Positions 32,347-43,692 of a stretch of DNA of 64,000 bases are shown here, piece after piece. The notes beneath the pieces were generated by a model, which worked only from the letters and a program-made list of their open reading frames with translations, did no database searches and was not told the origin of the DNA. The stretch is from NCBI GenBank assembly GCA_015847255.1, contig JADLZK010006442.1, forward strand, positions 62,001 to 126,000, given 5' to 3'. This stretch comes from Hyparrhenia diplandra. Its lineage: Eukaryota; Streptophyta; Magnoliopsida; Poales; Poaceae. The translations under genes were made by a program, and so were the position numbers. Each line of letters begins with the position of its first letter. Position 1 is the stretch's first letter.

Positions 32347-32519
32347 GGGTTGTTTGGTTTAGGGATTTTTAGTCCTTAAGACTAAAACATAAAGTTTTTT
32401 TAGTCCCTACCAAACCAAATATGAAGGGTCCTTTTGAGAATTTTTGCTCTATTCGTCCCTAAAAAGACTCTCTTGAAAGGATTTTTTAAAGTTTTTTTTT
32501 TTAGTCCCAACCAAACAGC
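32347..32519. mobile_element. hAT-type MITE (~173 bp)
   Basis: GGGTTGTTTGGTTTAGGGA at the left and inverted GCTGTTTGGTTGGGACTA at the right are terminal inverted repeats around a T-rich interior. It lies directly against the right target duplication of the Pack-MULE-like element. Confidence 0.6.
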
Positions 32520-32750
32520 AATAAGCTCATTTTTATTGAAAAACTGGATTAAAAAAAGAAGAGCCAGTATATTTTGGACTCCTGGGCCAAACACGCTACG
32601 TGGATAATAAGACCAGCTAGCATCTAGGCCTGCTCGATTCGAGGCCCAGACGAATTTCTAGGGCCAAAACAGGTCCGGACCGCGTTTACTTTGTCTGCTC
32701 CACTCCGGTTCACCCCGCCGGCCTCTCCTCGCCTGCCCTCTCTATCGACG
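32520..32750 (+). promoter_or_regulatory. upstream region of RRM pseudogene
   Basis: A short AT-rich then pyrimidine-rich stretch precedes the ATG at 32751. The MITE ends only ~230 bp upstream, so the ancestral promoter is shortened. No clear TATA box. Confidence 0.3.
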
Positions 32751-35700
32751 ATGGCTGGGCGACCGCCGCCGCTCTACTCCAGGTCTTCCGGGCTCACCGA
32801 TGCCTATGGCAGGACCTATCCCAGCGAACCAGGTATGCCCGCCCCTTCTCTTCCCTTCCTGAATGAGTCCTGATGCGCGAAACCGAGCACCCAAACCCTA
32901 ACTACCCTAAGCTATTTGCCCGTCTGTCTGTGTTCGGATCTGATCTAATCGCAAGTGCGTGTATCCATGTATACGAATTGTTATGCCTACTAACTTTGGT
33001 TTTATTTTAACAAAAACATCGGGTGTGGTGTGTATTTGTATACCCATGCCCTTTACTCGGCCCGCCCTGAAACTTGGTAGAACAAATTCAATTCATGTGT
33101 AGTTACTGACCATGGTCTGTGATGTACAATCGCAAGAGTACTGTGTAAGACCGATTTTTATTTTTCCTGATGACTGTTTTTGCATGATGGAAGTATTACT
33201 CCCAGCATCTACATTAATATGTTAGCTGTTGGATATTTTGTTTCTTGAGGTTTTTGACATGATGACTGAGTGAGTGACATTGGATATCTGATTGCTATAT
33301 CAAGCTACTAATAAGTAACGTTTTTGAGTGTTAAGTTTTGAGTAAATTATTAATTTAGTTATTTGTAAGACTACTTTTCAGGCAGAGTTATACACTGTGA
33401 AGATGATTATAGTACTCTGATACAATTCCATGCAATGAGACATCCTTCATTTTTTTTTTTTTCTCTTTTTTTTTTTTGTCTTGAGTTTTGCAATGATGTT
33501 TGTTCTTGGATTAGAACTGATGATTGACATTTTTTTTTGGTTTTCACTGGCTAACTTCTTAACTTCATTCGATTGGCAGATCCCCGAGCTGTTTATCCTA
33601 ATTATCATGCACCCGAGGGCTCTATAGCAGCTTATTATGCTACTAGACCTTCTGTTCTACCGGGTGGACCAGATGGTCTTAGAAATGATGTAATACAACT
33701 CAACTTTTGGAGGATTCAGAGGCCTTTGTTTGACAAATAACTTAGTTTTGATCTACAGGTAATGGTGGCACATAGACCGTATGGTTATGATGCTCCAGGA
33801 GTGACCAGTCCTGCTTTTGGCTGGCCTAACTGGACCACCTGTTGGGGCTGTGGCACAAGGGTCTAGTGGTTTGGATGACCCATCTTTGGCTGGACTGAAT
33901 GGACTAGCTCCACGCAGGGGCACTGGGACCTAGTCTTGCGAAAGAAGAACTGGATGTAGTAGGGAGACGTTCTTATGTAGGCACAAGTGCTGGTATTCCA
34001 GATGTTGAGAACCACAGCTCACTTGCAATTGCAAACTGTGATGGGCCCTCGGAAAATGAATCCAACATTCTTTTTGTTGATTGTCTTCCTACTGATTGCA
34101 CAAGGAGAGAAGTAGCTCGTATCCTTCCCGCTTAGTATTATTCTGCATCATATTTCTTCATCTTTATAAGTTTCATTTTGAAAGCCTTGACTTTTGCTGG
34201 AAGATTTGTTCCGTCATTATGATGGCTTCAAGGACATCAGAGTAGTGCACAAGGAGCCCAGGCGTGTAAGTGCTTGCCTTTTCAATGCATCATCTCTTCT
34301 CACTTGTAAAAACGGTTTAATTCTGATTTGCTAGAATGCTACTTGCGCATTCTCTTGTGAATCTGAGCATTTGCACTTGATAAGAGCTGCACTTATTAGG
34401 GTAAGAGGGGCGCACAAATTATGAAGATGAAAACAAGAAACTACGCAAGCCACAAGGGGTCCTCATATGGATCTGAGATGCTTAGCACCCATTTCTACCC
34501 ACAGCCTGACAGTATCCTTGACTTGGCAAATGAGTTCTGTCACAACCTTTTACCTTTTTCCATTTTGTTGGAAGAATAGAGATCCTTGCATTGCTGTCGT
34601 TACATATTGTGCTGATGGTTGTCCTTATTACTGCATGTCCACTTGACATAGATCCATTTTTCCATGTCCATCACATTTAGAGTGTTTCTACTTTCCAGTA
34701 ACTGGCCATACGTCCATGACATTGAGTCCACCAAATTGGGGTTATTTCCTCTCGGTGTGGTTGTTTTCTAGGAAGGGTGCTTGCGTCTAGACTGCTACTG
34801 CATTCCAGACATCTAGGAGTGATGCAGTTAAGCACCAGATGATAAGGTGTGGCCAAGGATTGTATGCATTATGGGGCAAAAAAATTTATTTTGGGGCCCT
34901 GCCCTGGCTAGTACCCATCAGCTGGCAATATCTTTCCTTGGACTACTAACCAAGCAAAGAACATGCATTTTGAGGTGGTGGTGTGTGTGTGTGTGTGTGT
35001 GTGTGTGGGGGGGGGTGTCCAAGGCTTATATGATCTTCATGAAATCTGCAGTGGTTTTTTTATGACACTGAGATCTCTCACTATGCACTAAGTGAATGCT
35101 TTATGCTTATATGTTGGAATAAATATTCTTTCCCTACATGGAAACAAAACAAATTTTTAATGAACATATATGGAATATGAAAGTACTTGTGCAATATATA
35201 TTTATTGTATGTATGTAAAACCACTGTCAAGTTCGCTACTCTAATGTATTTCTTTCTAGGCCATTTCTTCTACTCCTTAGGTGCAGACGTTAACATCTGC
35301 TGCTCGTTATGTAATCACAAAAGCACAGAGCCTTATTCCATACTTTGGTGACTTATTACTGTATTAGCGGTGGTGGTGAACTTTCTGGTGCCAGCTTTTT
35401 AGTGTTATTTTGGATTAACTTAATGCATATTATTTTCATGCTGCTTCTTGCAGAGTGGTGACAAGGCTTATGTTCTGTGCTTTGTGGAGTTTGAGGATGC
35501 AAAAAGTGCACGTGAACCTATGAAAAAGTTACAAGGTTCCAGTTCTAATTCCTTTGGGCTTTCTGGTTTGTTCATGTTTTCATTCTGCATATTCTTGTGG
35601 TAGAGTGGAGGCATATTCTTAATTTGCACAATATATAGTTTAAATATGAGCTTTCAGGGGTAGGAAACATACATGCAGTTATCTTAATGTAAATCCTTTA

Positions 35701-35939
35701 ATATCCTTGCTGTGCATGGGTAGTTTCCTTTCCAGCAGTCTAGGGACAGTAAGCCAATCTCTTTTAGCATGTCAAGTATCAGATAAGTTTGCTGAGACCA
35801 ACTTCCACCTGACTGATGGTTTTATTTTGCAGGATACCGCTTTGATGAACGGAAGCCTGACAGCCCTCGTCTTATGATCCAATTCGCAAGGTTCCCGTTC
35901 ACTTTGCCTGCCGCCCAAGATCATCATAGGAAACGGTAG
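32751..35939 (+). pseudogene. RRM RNA-binding protein gene, frameshifted
   Basis: Six exons with GT-AG junctions: 32751-32832, 33580-33689, 33759-34118, 34204-34265, 35454-35535, 35833-35939. The exons join to MAGRPPPLYSRSSGLTDAYG ..., a Pro/Gly-rich N-terminal half, then one RRM: RNP2 ILFVDCLP, a VVHKEPRRSGDKAYVLCFVEFED stretch around RNP1, and YRFDERKPDSPRLMIQFARF near the end, before TAG at 35937. This layout matches plant nuclear-speckle or scw1-like single-RRM proteins. Exon 3 carries two net +1 shifts, one at about 33820 in a T-run or tggc duplication and one at about 33918 (cgcAggggca), which put stops at 33868 and 33931. Without them the frame would be intact, so inactivation looks recent. 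Confidence 0.8.
34978..35017. repeat. (GT)n microsatellite with G run
   Basis: About 14 GT units followed by a run of G lie within intron 4 of the RRM pseudogene. Confidence 0.9.
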
Positions 35940-37454
35940 CAGTAGATGGTCTATGATCAGCCTGTATGTAACTATTTTAGTGAGCAGTTAAATGAAGATG
36001 CCTACCGTCAGGAATCTCGTGTGAACAAACCAACGCATGGAATGATAGGAAGGAATGTGCCTTCTTTTCCCATCAAGGACCTTTTGTTTTCATCTACCAT
36101 CAAATATGCTGGTGATAATGGGCACGCAATTTGTCTGGTGGTGAGCAATGTACATGACGGCAGGTAAATAAATGCCAAAAGCTTCAAGTATTCTATCTAT
36201 GAGGATGACACCTTTGTCGTGGACGGTGTTCTGATCCCAGTACCTCCACCAAGATCCAGACTCCAGAGCTGTCACTCTTTAGGCAAGTTGCTGTCCAAGT
36301 CTTTGGTATCCAGCCCAAAAGCCTTGGCCAGATGTCACGGTCACTCAGCTCCACATCCTTGCGAATCTGAAGGCGGCGTGCCGACGACGGAGAGGTCAAC
36401 GGCGACCCCGGGTTGGCGACGAGGACCTGCTTGTCCGGCGCATCCCGCCGTCGCCATCACCGTGGACGGGAAACTCGCCGGAGTCTGAATCTGTGGTTCT
36501 GGGAGAGGTGGAAAATCTTGCCGCAATTTCCAGGCTACCGTATCCGTCGCCAAGTGCCAACGTGTTTGCCGTGGCCACAAGGCAGTAGTCTACGGGTGGC
36601 TTGGTGACGTTTTGCTTGTGAGGTCAGTTCGGCCTGTCCCTGTTGCTGGTTGCTGCTGGTAACCTAACCATGGTTACAGTTGCTGCTTGTCAGTGCCACC
36701 CATGTCTGAGTTTATCCATCCAATCCATCCACGGTTCAAGGGGCCATCCGATTTTGGCGTTTGCAGAGATAATAGGGGAGGGAGGGATGACACCATCATA
36801 TATACCACTTGCACAGTTTGATGATGTTCCAGGGCACTAGAAAATGCACTGTTTGATGATGTTCCAGGGCACTAGAAAAGCATGTTGCCAATGATTAGTG
36901 TAGATACGGCGGTGGCGGCGGCGGCGCTGCTCTGGGCCGCCCAATCCGGGACTACAGAGGTTGGAGATTGGAATGGTGCAGCCCTGTCATTGGCACGAAA
37001 GCTATCTTATCTGGTGCCGTCCATGCCAGGGCACACTGACGCTCGCTTCCAGGATATAGAGAAGGTAGAGGTACCATCAGGCCTTGAGTCTTGCAAAAGT
37101 AGACAAAATAGTCGTAATCTCAAAAAGAAGACAAAATAGTCAAAACCATCTTCTAAGGACACTCGCAATTCTCCTTACTCCTCTCCATGAAAAACATTAG
37201 CTACAATGTTTTTTCTCGCAACATAATAACATCAACAAGGTTATCAGCCGCACAAACCATTAGCCAAACAACCCATTAAACCTTTTCTTTTGAAGAAAGA
37301 CCTACTAATGTTAGTCAGCATATTAGCGAGTAGGGACCCATTTAGTTTGTGCTATTCCTCAAACTAATTAATTAATAGAGAGAGAGTCGAGAAGGAGCTC
37401 ACAGCTCAGGGCCCACAATCAGAGGTCAATGTTCACCTAGTACGAATGTAGGTA
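35940..37454. other. 3' flank of RRM pseudogene; short tandem repeat
   Basis: The first part may be 3' UTR; a 73-codon plus frame at 35946-36167 is unrecognised. A GC-rich patch at 36340-36600 has minus-strand frames (MATANTLALGDGYGS...) of no known family. At 36807-36880 a ~33-bp unit (tttgatgatgttccagggcactagaaaa) is repeated twice in tandem. 37140-37450 is AT-rich. Confidence 0.35.
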
Positions 37455-37702
37455 CTCCCTCCATATGATGGGATTTTGTAAAAGATTTCGGTCAAATATT
37501 TAGAATATAAATTATAAATACTTTTAAGTCATTGAGTTTGAAAATATAAAAATCATATTAATAGATTGTTTTGAAAAAATACTTTATAAAAATATACATA
37601 TATAATTTTTCAATTAATATTTTTATAAAAAGTAAGGTTAAAATTGTGTTTTGGACTCGGTGTCGTTATCCTAAAAGCTCATCTACTGTGATATGGAGGG
37701 AG
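37455..37702. mobile_element. Stowaway MITE, 248 bp, TA target duplication
   Basis: CTCCCTCCATATGATGGGA at the left and an atatggagggag right end are inverted and flanked by TA. The interior aligns with the MITE at 21580-21833 (aatacttttaagt, aaaaatatacatatataatttttcaattaatatttttata). Confidence 0.85.
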
Positions 37703-38047
37703 TACAATCAATCCTTGTCCTTCTCGTTGGCTCATCAATCTTCACCAAAAAACCTTGTCTGGATTTCATTTCACTCCTTTTTGTGCTCAAGGTTGGTTTT
37801 CAATGGCATTGACTCGACAGCACACGTGCCGGATACCAATTATGCCGCGCTTTCAGATTTGAGAATAACGGAGAAGGAAAAGTAAGCACAAGTTCAGAAA
37901 AGCAGAGCCTCAAAAGGAGAAGGTGCCAACCACTTCAGTTCAGCTCCGCACAGCCAGCCCGTCGGTCCACTCCCCCCTCCTTTCCCCGCGCGGCGTCTGC
38001 TCCGTACTCCGGCGACGCATCCGGCGGCGCCGCCGGACAGAGTTCCG
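37703..38047 (+). promoter_or_regulatory. promoter and 5' UTR region of the MKK pseudogene
   Basis: DNA between the MITE and the MKK start. The last ~120 bp are GC- and C-rich and look like a 5' UTR. No unambiguous TATA box. Confidence 0.35.
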
Positions 38048-40984
38048 ATGGCGACGCCACGGAAGCCAATCAAGCTCACGCTGCCGTCCCAAGAGTCCGC
38101 CATCGGCAAATTCTTGTAGGCTTTCTTTGCAGCTTCCTCCTCCTCCTCGCTTCCTTTCTTGGTTCTGCTGATTGATTAATCGCCCGGCGTTCCTTTCGTT
38201 TGGGTTCCGGCAAAAGGACGCACAGCGGGACGTTCAAGGATGGGGATCTGCTCGTCAACAAGGATGGCCTGCGCATCGTCTCGCAGAGTGAGGGAGGCGA
38301 GGTAAGTCCCCCTCCCGCACCCGCACCAAGGACTCAAAATCCCGTCTTGGTGTCATCCGTCTGCAATCGTAGGATCGTCGAGATAGCTGAAATTGGCTGG
38401 CTCTTGTATTCGTTTCTGTTGAGAGCGCCGGAGTATGAATGAATGATTGCTTTGGCAGCAGGTCAGGTAGAGATAGGCGTTCTGGATTCACATTTTAATA
38501 AGCTCTGTTTTGTTCCTGGAATTGGTACGCGTACGCCCTGTCTCCCGGAATCAGTGCGTTGCGGCTAAGTGATAATTCCGTCGCTTTTTTTTTTTATCAT
38601 ATTTCTTCACGGTGATATAAAGCAGTTGGCAAGCATGGAGATATTTTAAGCAAAGTTCTGCACTACTAGCCTTTTCACTTCACGAAAGTTCCGTAATAGC
38701 ATGTCTGCAGATGCTGTCGTTTCCGTCCCCTAAATTATCTAATCGAGATACTGATCTGGGGAAAACGATATGTAGCCTTGTGGCATCTTTAGGACTTCTT
38801 CAATTTGATGACTGGGCTGCCATCCATTGGTACTCTAATTAAGATACTAGGTTATGGAAAACGATAGACTGGGCTGCCATTCATTGGTACTCTAGTTTAT
38901 TTATGGAAAACAATATGTAGCTTTGTGGCTCTTGACAACTTCTCCGATTTGATGAGTGAGACACAAATAAGGCACTAGCAATAAATATCTGTACGTGTTA
39001 TGGCCTACTGGAATTATAGATGTATCTGTTAGCTGAATTTGTTCTGAATGAGACACAAATAGTGGGAAGAATGTTGTCTCATACCTTTGGTGGTGTTTTA
39101 CTTTTTATGTACCTATAAAAGTTTCTGATACTGTTCCTACATTTTTCCTGACTTGGTCAAAATGTTCTTCAGGCTCCTCCTATAGAGCCACTGGATAATC
39201 ACCTGAGCTTAGATGATCTAGATGTTATAAAGGTGATCGGGAAAGGCAGCAGCGGAAATGTGCAATTGGTCCGCCACAAATTTACTGGCCAGTTTTTTTT
39301 TGCTCTGAAGGTATTTCCGACACATTCATTCTATCATGCTGCTCATTTATGGTTCTTTACAGCTAAGAGTTTTAGAATGATCTCTGTATTGTATCTACTT
39401 TGTGTACTCTTCCTAACTGTTGTAAAGGGTCTTCGCCTTCATCGGTCTGCCACTGTCCTTGCAGGTCATACAACTAAATATTGAGGATAGTATTCGCAAA
39501 CAGATTGCCAAGGAGTTGAAAATAAACTTATCAACCCAGTGCCAATATGTTGTTGTGTTCTATCAGTGCTTTTATGTCAATAACACCATTTCAATTGTTT
39601 TGGAGTACATGGATGGTGGCTCTCTTGCCGATTTCCTAAAGACTGTTAAAACCATCCCAGAGGACCACCTTGCTGCAATTTGTAAGCAGGCCAGTGACAT
39701 GTGGCAGAAGCTAGCCATATTCTCTTTGCTACTTATGAACCCTGCATTGAAACTATACCTTAGCATTAAAATGATACCTTAGCACCACATGAATCCTGCA
39801 TTAAAACTATACCTTTATTCTGCAGGTATTGAAAGGACTGATACACTTGCATCACGAGAGGCGCATTATACACGAGATCTAAAACCATCAAATATATTGA
39901 TAAATCATAGGGGTGAAGTAAAAATATCAGACTTTGGTGTAAGTGCCATTCTTTCTAGTTCCTCTGGACAACGAGATACATTTATCGGCACATACAACTA
40001 CATGGCGGTGAGTGCATATTTTTGGGTTCATAAATGCCTCTTCCAGTTTGCCATGAAATAGTTATCACTTTACCAGTTCTCATGAACTGAAGCAAAATTG
40101 ACAGCCTGAAAGAATCAGTGGCAAGAAGCATGGCTACATGAGTGATATCTGGAGTTTGGGGCTAGTAATTCTGGAATGTGCAACAGGAATTTTTCCATTT
40201 CCTCGTCGTGAAAGCTTTTACGAACTTCTTGAAGCTGTTGTTGAAGATCCGCCACCATCTGCACCATCAGAACAGTTTTCTCCGAATTCTGCTCGTTCAT
40301 TTCTTCATGGTACTGATAATGCTCCATTTACAATCTTATTTAGAACATTCCTTCGCTAATGAAATTAAATGAGAACTGTTAGCAATTTGTTTTCCTTAAA
40401 TAACATAAACCTATCTTAAAACACCATAATAGAGGGACCTGCATTTGACCTCATGGTTTTATTGCTCAAGTCAAATTTCATACTTTGTACATTACATATG
40501 TGGGTGGGAATTCTTTTGGAAGGTAACAGCAAGAAAGTTTAGTTCATATTTTGTATGACTTGTTTCCATCTGTCCATGTGTTTTTGTTTATTCTTCATCT
40601 GTGGATTTTTCATGTGATCTGTCTGGAGGATACTATGCCTGATCTATACATTTTCATTGTGATTTTTCAGTATCCAGAAGGATGCTAATGATAGAAAATC
40701 AGCACAAGTCTTGTTAGTAAGTAAAAACCACCTTCCTACCATGTTGTTCTAAGGCATCATCTGCAAACTAGGCTGTCTATCTTACTCTTCCCTGCCTTCG
40801 ATGCAGGATCATCCGTTCCTCAGCATGTACGATGACCTACATGTTGATCTTGCCTCCTACTTTACTACTGCCGGATCTCCACTCGCCACCTTCAAGTAAT
40901 AACAATCTCCTTACAGTTTCTTGGCATCCATTTATGCATAGAAGTGACACAATTGTATATTTTTACAGTTCAAGGCAACTCTGA
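38048..40984 (+). pseudogene. MKK6: MAP kinase kinase (MKK6/group A) gene, frameshifted
   Basis: Nine exons: 38048-38115, 38217-38301, 39173-39310, 39465-39689, 39826-40007, 40105-40309, 40671-40716, 40807-40895, 40969-40984. Landmarks: SGTFKDGDLLVNKDGLRIVS; glycine loop VIGKGSSGNVQLV; an extra Phe in QFFFALK with Lys at exon 3's end; VLEYMDGGSLADFLKTVKTI; ILINHRGEVKISDFGVSAI; the activation loop SSSGQRDTFIGTYNYMA; GYMSDIWSLGLVILECATG; the NTF2-like docking tail HPFLSMYDDL ... TTAGSPLATF. Intron 4 has a GC donor. One base is missing at about 39873, turning the catalytic HRDLK loop out of frame, and another at about 40283 (SPEFC). Active MKKs phosphorylate MAPKs on TxY; this copy cannot encode the catalytic loop in frame. 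Confidence 0.85.
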
Positions 40985-42699
40985 AAGGGCACGATGGCAA
41001 ATGGCAGGCAGTTTCTCATCTGCTGAAAGGACTGGACTGGTAAACCCTTCAGCAGTTGATCTGTGTAGGGCTGTAGTAGCTTACTGACATGAATGTTACG
41101 AGTTTTCCCATCTTTTCCATCACTTTTTGGACCGGGCTTGGGGTGTGTAATGAGCTGTAATGATCCTGTGTGTGTCAAGCTTGTGATTGTCGCGTGGCAT
41201 TGGCATCATAAGACACACATGATATATACATGTATAGCATTCTAGTTTCAATGAGCACTGAAGTTTTGCCTGTCTGAATATCAGCAGTACCTTTGGCTCT
41301 TGTTTGTTATAATGTATTGGCTTCCTCATGTACTAAAAAGGCTACCTTAACTAAAACCCTATATTGGATCGACTATTTTCTCATTTCGAGCATGAGATAA
41401 ATCCAGATGATCTTTCTACCATGTTCTCTATAATTACCTGGTTCTACATGTGAACCAGAGGATAAAACTGTGTACAGAAAAACTGATCTCGTCGCCAGAT
41501 GAACTTCCTGTGTCGATGTCTGTATGTCTCCACCTGCGGGTTGTTTTGTTAGCACTGCATCGAGCTTCGCCACTAGTAATATCTTCTCTTCCCAGCGGGT
41601 TACTGCAAGGCTTCACTAGTCAGCGAGCTGGATTAGAAAATGAACCATCAGACAGTCTCTGTGATTTTTTCTTTAGAAAAATAGTCTATGTAATGGATAA
41701 CATTTTATGGGACAATTTATGACAACTTTTTTATCATGATTTTTCAACATAACTTTTTTTCGTGATTTTAGTGACAAATTATCATGACAACTCTTCTACA
41801 CATTTGCATCCTAGTGTTTGTTCATATTTTTTTCTAACTAAACTTTTATGTAATTAATTTTAGAAATTTTATGACATAACTTTTTGTTATTGAATTATAC
41901 ACAACTTATCTAGCGTAATACTTTTTATATGGTTTATTCTAAATAAACTTCTCAACCCAAAAAATTATTCATATTATATAGAACAAAAAATGGACACGTT
42001 ATTATAAAAAAATAAAAAGGAAAGAGGAAAAAAAATGCAAAAGAGATAAAATGAGATGGACCTGTCAGATGGATACCACGGTTGTGGAATCGTTTGCTGC
42101 CGAGGCGAAGGACTGCTAATTTGGATTTTTGGGTTACTTTGCTTGTCAATTTCTGACCAAGCTCGCCGTGTTGGCGCCGTCTTGCTGTCCCTCTCTGCCG
42201 CGGTCACATGGTTGGTGATGGACCTGATGCTGCTGCTGCTCCCGGTCTGGGTCGACATGCCGTTCACTTCGTTAGCGATGGTTTTATCGTGCAACGACCA
42301 TGCTTCGCCAGTACTTAAGTCCGAAATTTCTTTTAGGCCTAGTTCGTGCAAGGTTGAATACAGGTCTGGTTGGGCCTGGTCTGGGTCGCCGTCGCGGCGG
42401 ACACGTATTCATATTACTCTTTTCATTCTGGTCTTTACTTACGGGCTAGAATATAAAAGAAAGGTCTACGATGGTCTCTTTTCATTTCGGTCCATATGTA
42501 ACCGAACAGTCGATTCTAGCCTGACCTGCGAACCAGGCCACATAAACCCGAGTGGATCAGGCGTGTTCCGGACCTTTTCGGGCCGAAACAAACAAAGGCC
42601 TTAGGAGATTTCGTAGTTCGTAGATTTCGTAGTTCGTAGTGTCACGGGCTTGCTCATGGTCACTGCTACGAGGGGTATTATAAAAATAGAGGGTCATTT

Positions 42700-42734
<35 letters not shown>

Positions 42735-42737
42735 GAG
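40985..42737. other. 3' flank of MKK copy and unassigned DNA
   Basis: 41000-41350 reads as 3' UTR. 41700-42000 is AT-rich. 42030-42600 has a 182-codon plus frame and a 125-codon minus frame overlapping it, neither of a family I know. A gatttcgtagttcgta unit is repeated twice at 42607-42638. A 33-A run ends at 42732. Confidence 0.35.
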
Positions 42738-42840
42738 GGCGAATTGGATTGTAGTCTAGTGGTAGCACAGTCCAGTGAGACGCTACCCACCGGAGTTCAA
42801 ATCCTAGTGCTTGCAAACAGAGGGCATTATCCATTAATAT
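42738..42840 (+). mobile_element. tRNA-derived SINE-like head
   Basis: TAGTCTAGTGG fits the RNA polymerase III A box (TRGYNNARNNG), and AGTTCAAATCC, some 35 nt downstream, fits a B box with two changes. The segment is not foldable into a proper tRNA with acceptor stem, so a tRNA-related SINE or old tRNA relic is likelier than a functional tRNA gene. It directly follows a 33-A run. Confidence 0.45.
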
Positions 42841-42876
42841 TCCTATTGAAAATATGCTGCAATCTGTTCCACTTTA

Positions 42877-43692
42877 TTGAAGGTGATGGGATGTCTCTGC
42901 GTGAGACCTAACGGTAGGTAGAGGTAGGAGAATTTGGGGGATCGGAGAGGAAGAGAGGAATTGGGACGACGAAGAAAAGCTAGCCGTCGGAGGTCGGCTT
43001 GCCTTGAGTGATTAGAGTTTTTGGGTTCAATAATACATTGATGCCCTCTCTTCTCAGCCTTCTCTCCTTTAAGACTATCTCCAACAATATGACGCTAACT
43101 CAAAAAAAAAAGTCCTCCATAGTGCCTTGCATCCCAAGAACAAGCTCCAATTAACAAAGGACATAAACAGAGGGCACATTTTGCGTACCTGCCAATCAAT
43201 GAGGCAAATAGCCAGCGCCCGTTATGGTGGGCCCCGCAGTGAGACGTTGCTCGTGATAGGGCGCGGTTGGCTCTACTGGGCGTTGAAGGCGATGGGATGT
43301 CTCTGCGTGAGACCTAACGGTAGGTAGAGGTAGGAGAATTTGGGGGATCAGAGAGGAAGAGAGGAATTGGGACGACGAAGAAAAGCTAGCCGTCGGAGGT
43401 CGGCTTGCCTTGAGTGATTAGAGTTTTTGGGTTCAATAATACATTGATGCCCTCTCTTCTCAACCTTCTCTCCTTTAAGACTATCTCCAACAATATGACG
43501 CTAACTCAAAAAAAAAAAGTCCTCCATAGTGCCTTGCATCCCAAGAACAAGCCCCAATTAACAAAGGACATAAACAGAGGGCACATTTTGCGCACCTCCC
43601 AATCAATGAGGCAAATAGCCGGCGCCTCGCTATGGTGGGCCCCGCAGTGAGACGCGTTGCTCGTGATAGGGCGCGGTTGGCTCTACTGGGCG
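42877..43692 (+). repeat. two-copy tandem duplication, unit ~406 bp
   Basis: The block 42877-43282 (starting ttgaaggtgatggg) is repeated head-to-tail at 43283-43692 with only scattered substitutions and 1-3-base indels, ending in ctctactgggcg in both. Each unit contains gatgccctctcttctca and an A-run (ctaactcaaaaaaaaa). It does not encode a recognisable protein. The high identity implies a recent duplication. Confidence 0.9.

Noticed and set aside
34978..35017. GT repeat as a regulatory Z-DNA element
   Set aside because: An ordinary intronic microsatellite; no evidence for a function.
42056..42604. 182-codon plus-strand ORF with hydrophobic N-terminal part
   Set aside because: No splice or promoter context and no family; an equally long minus frame overlaps it, so coding status cannot be decided.
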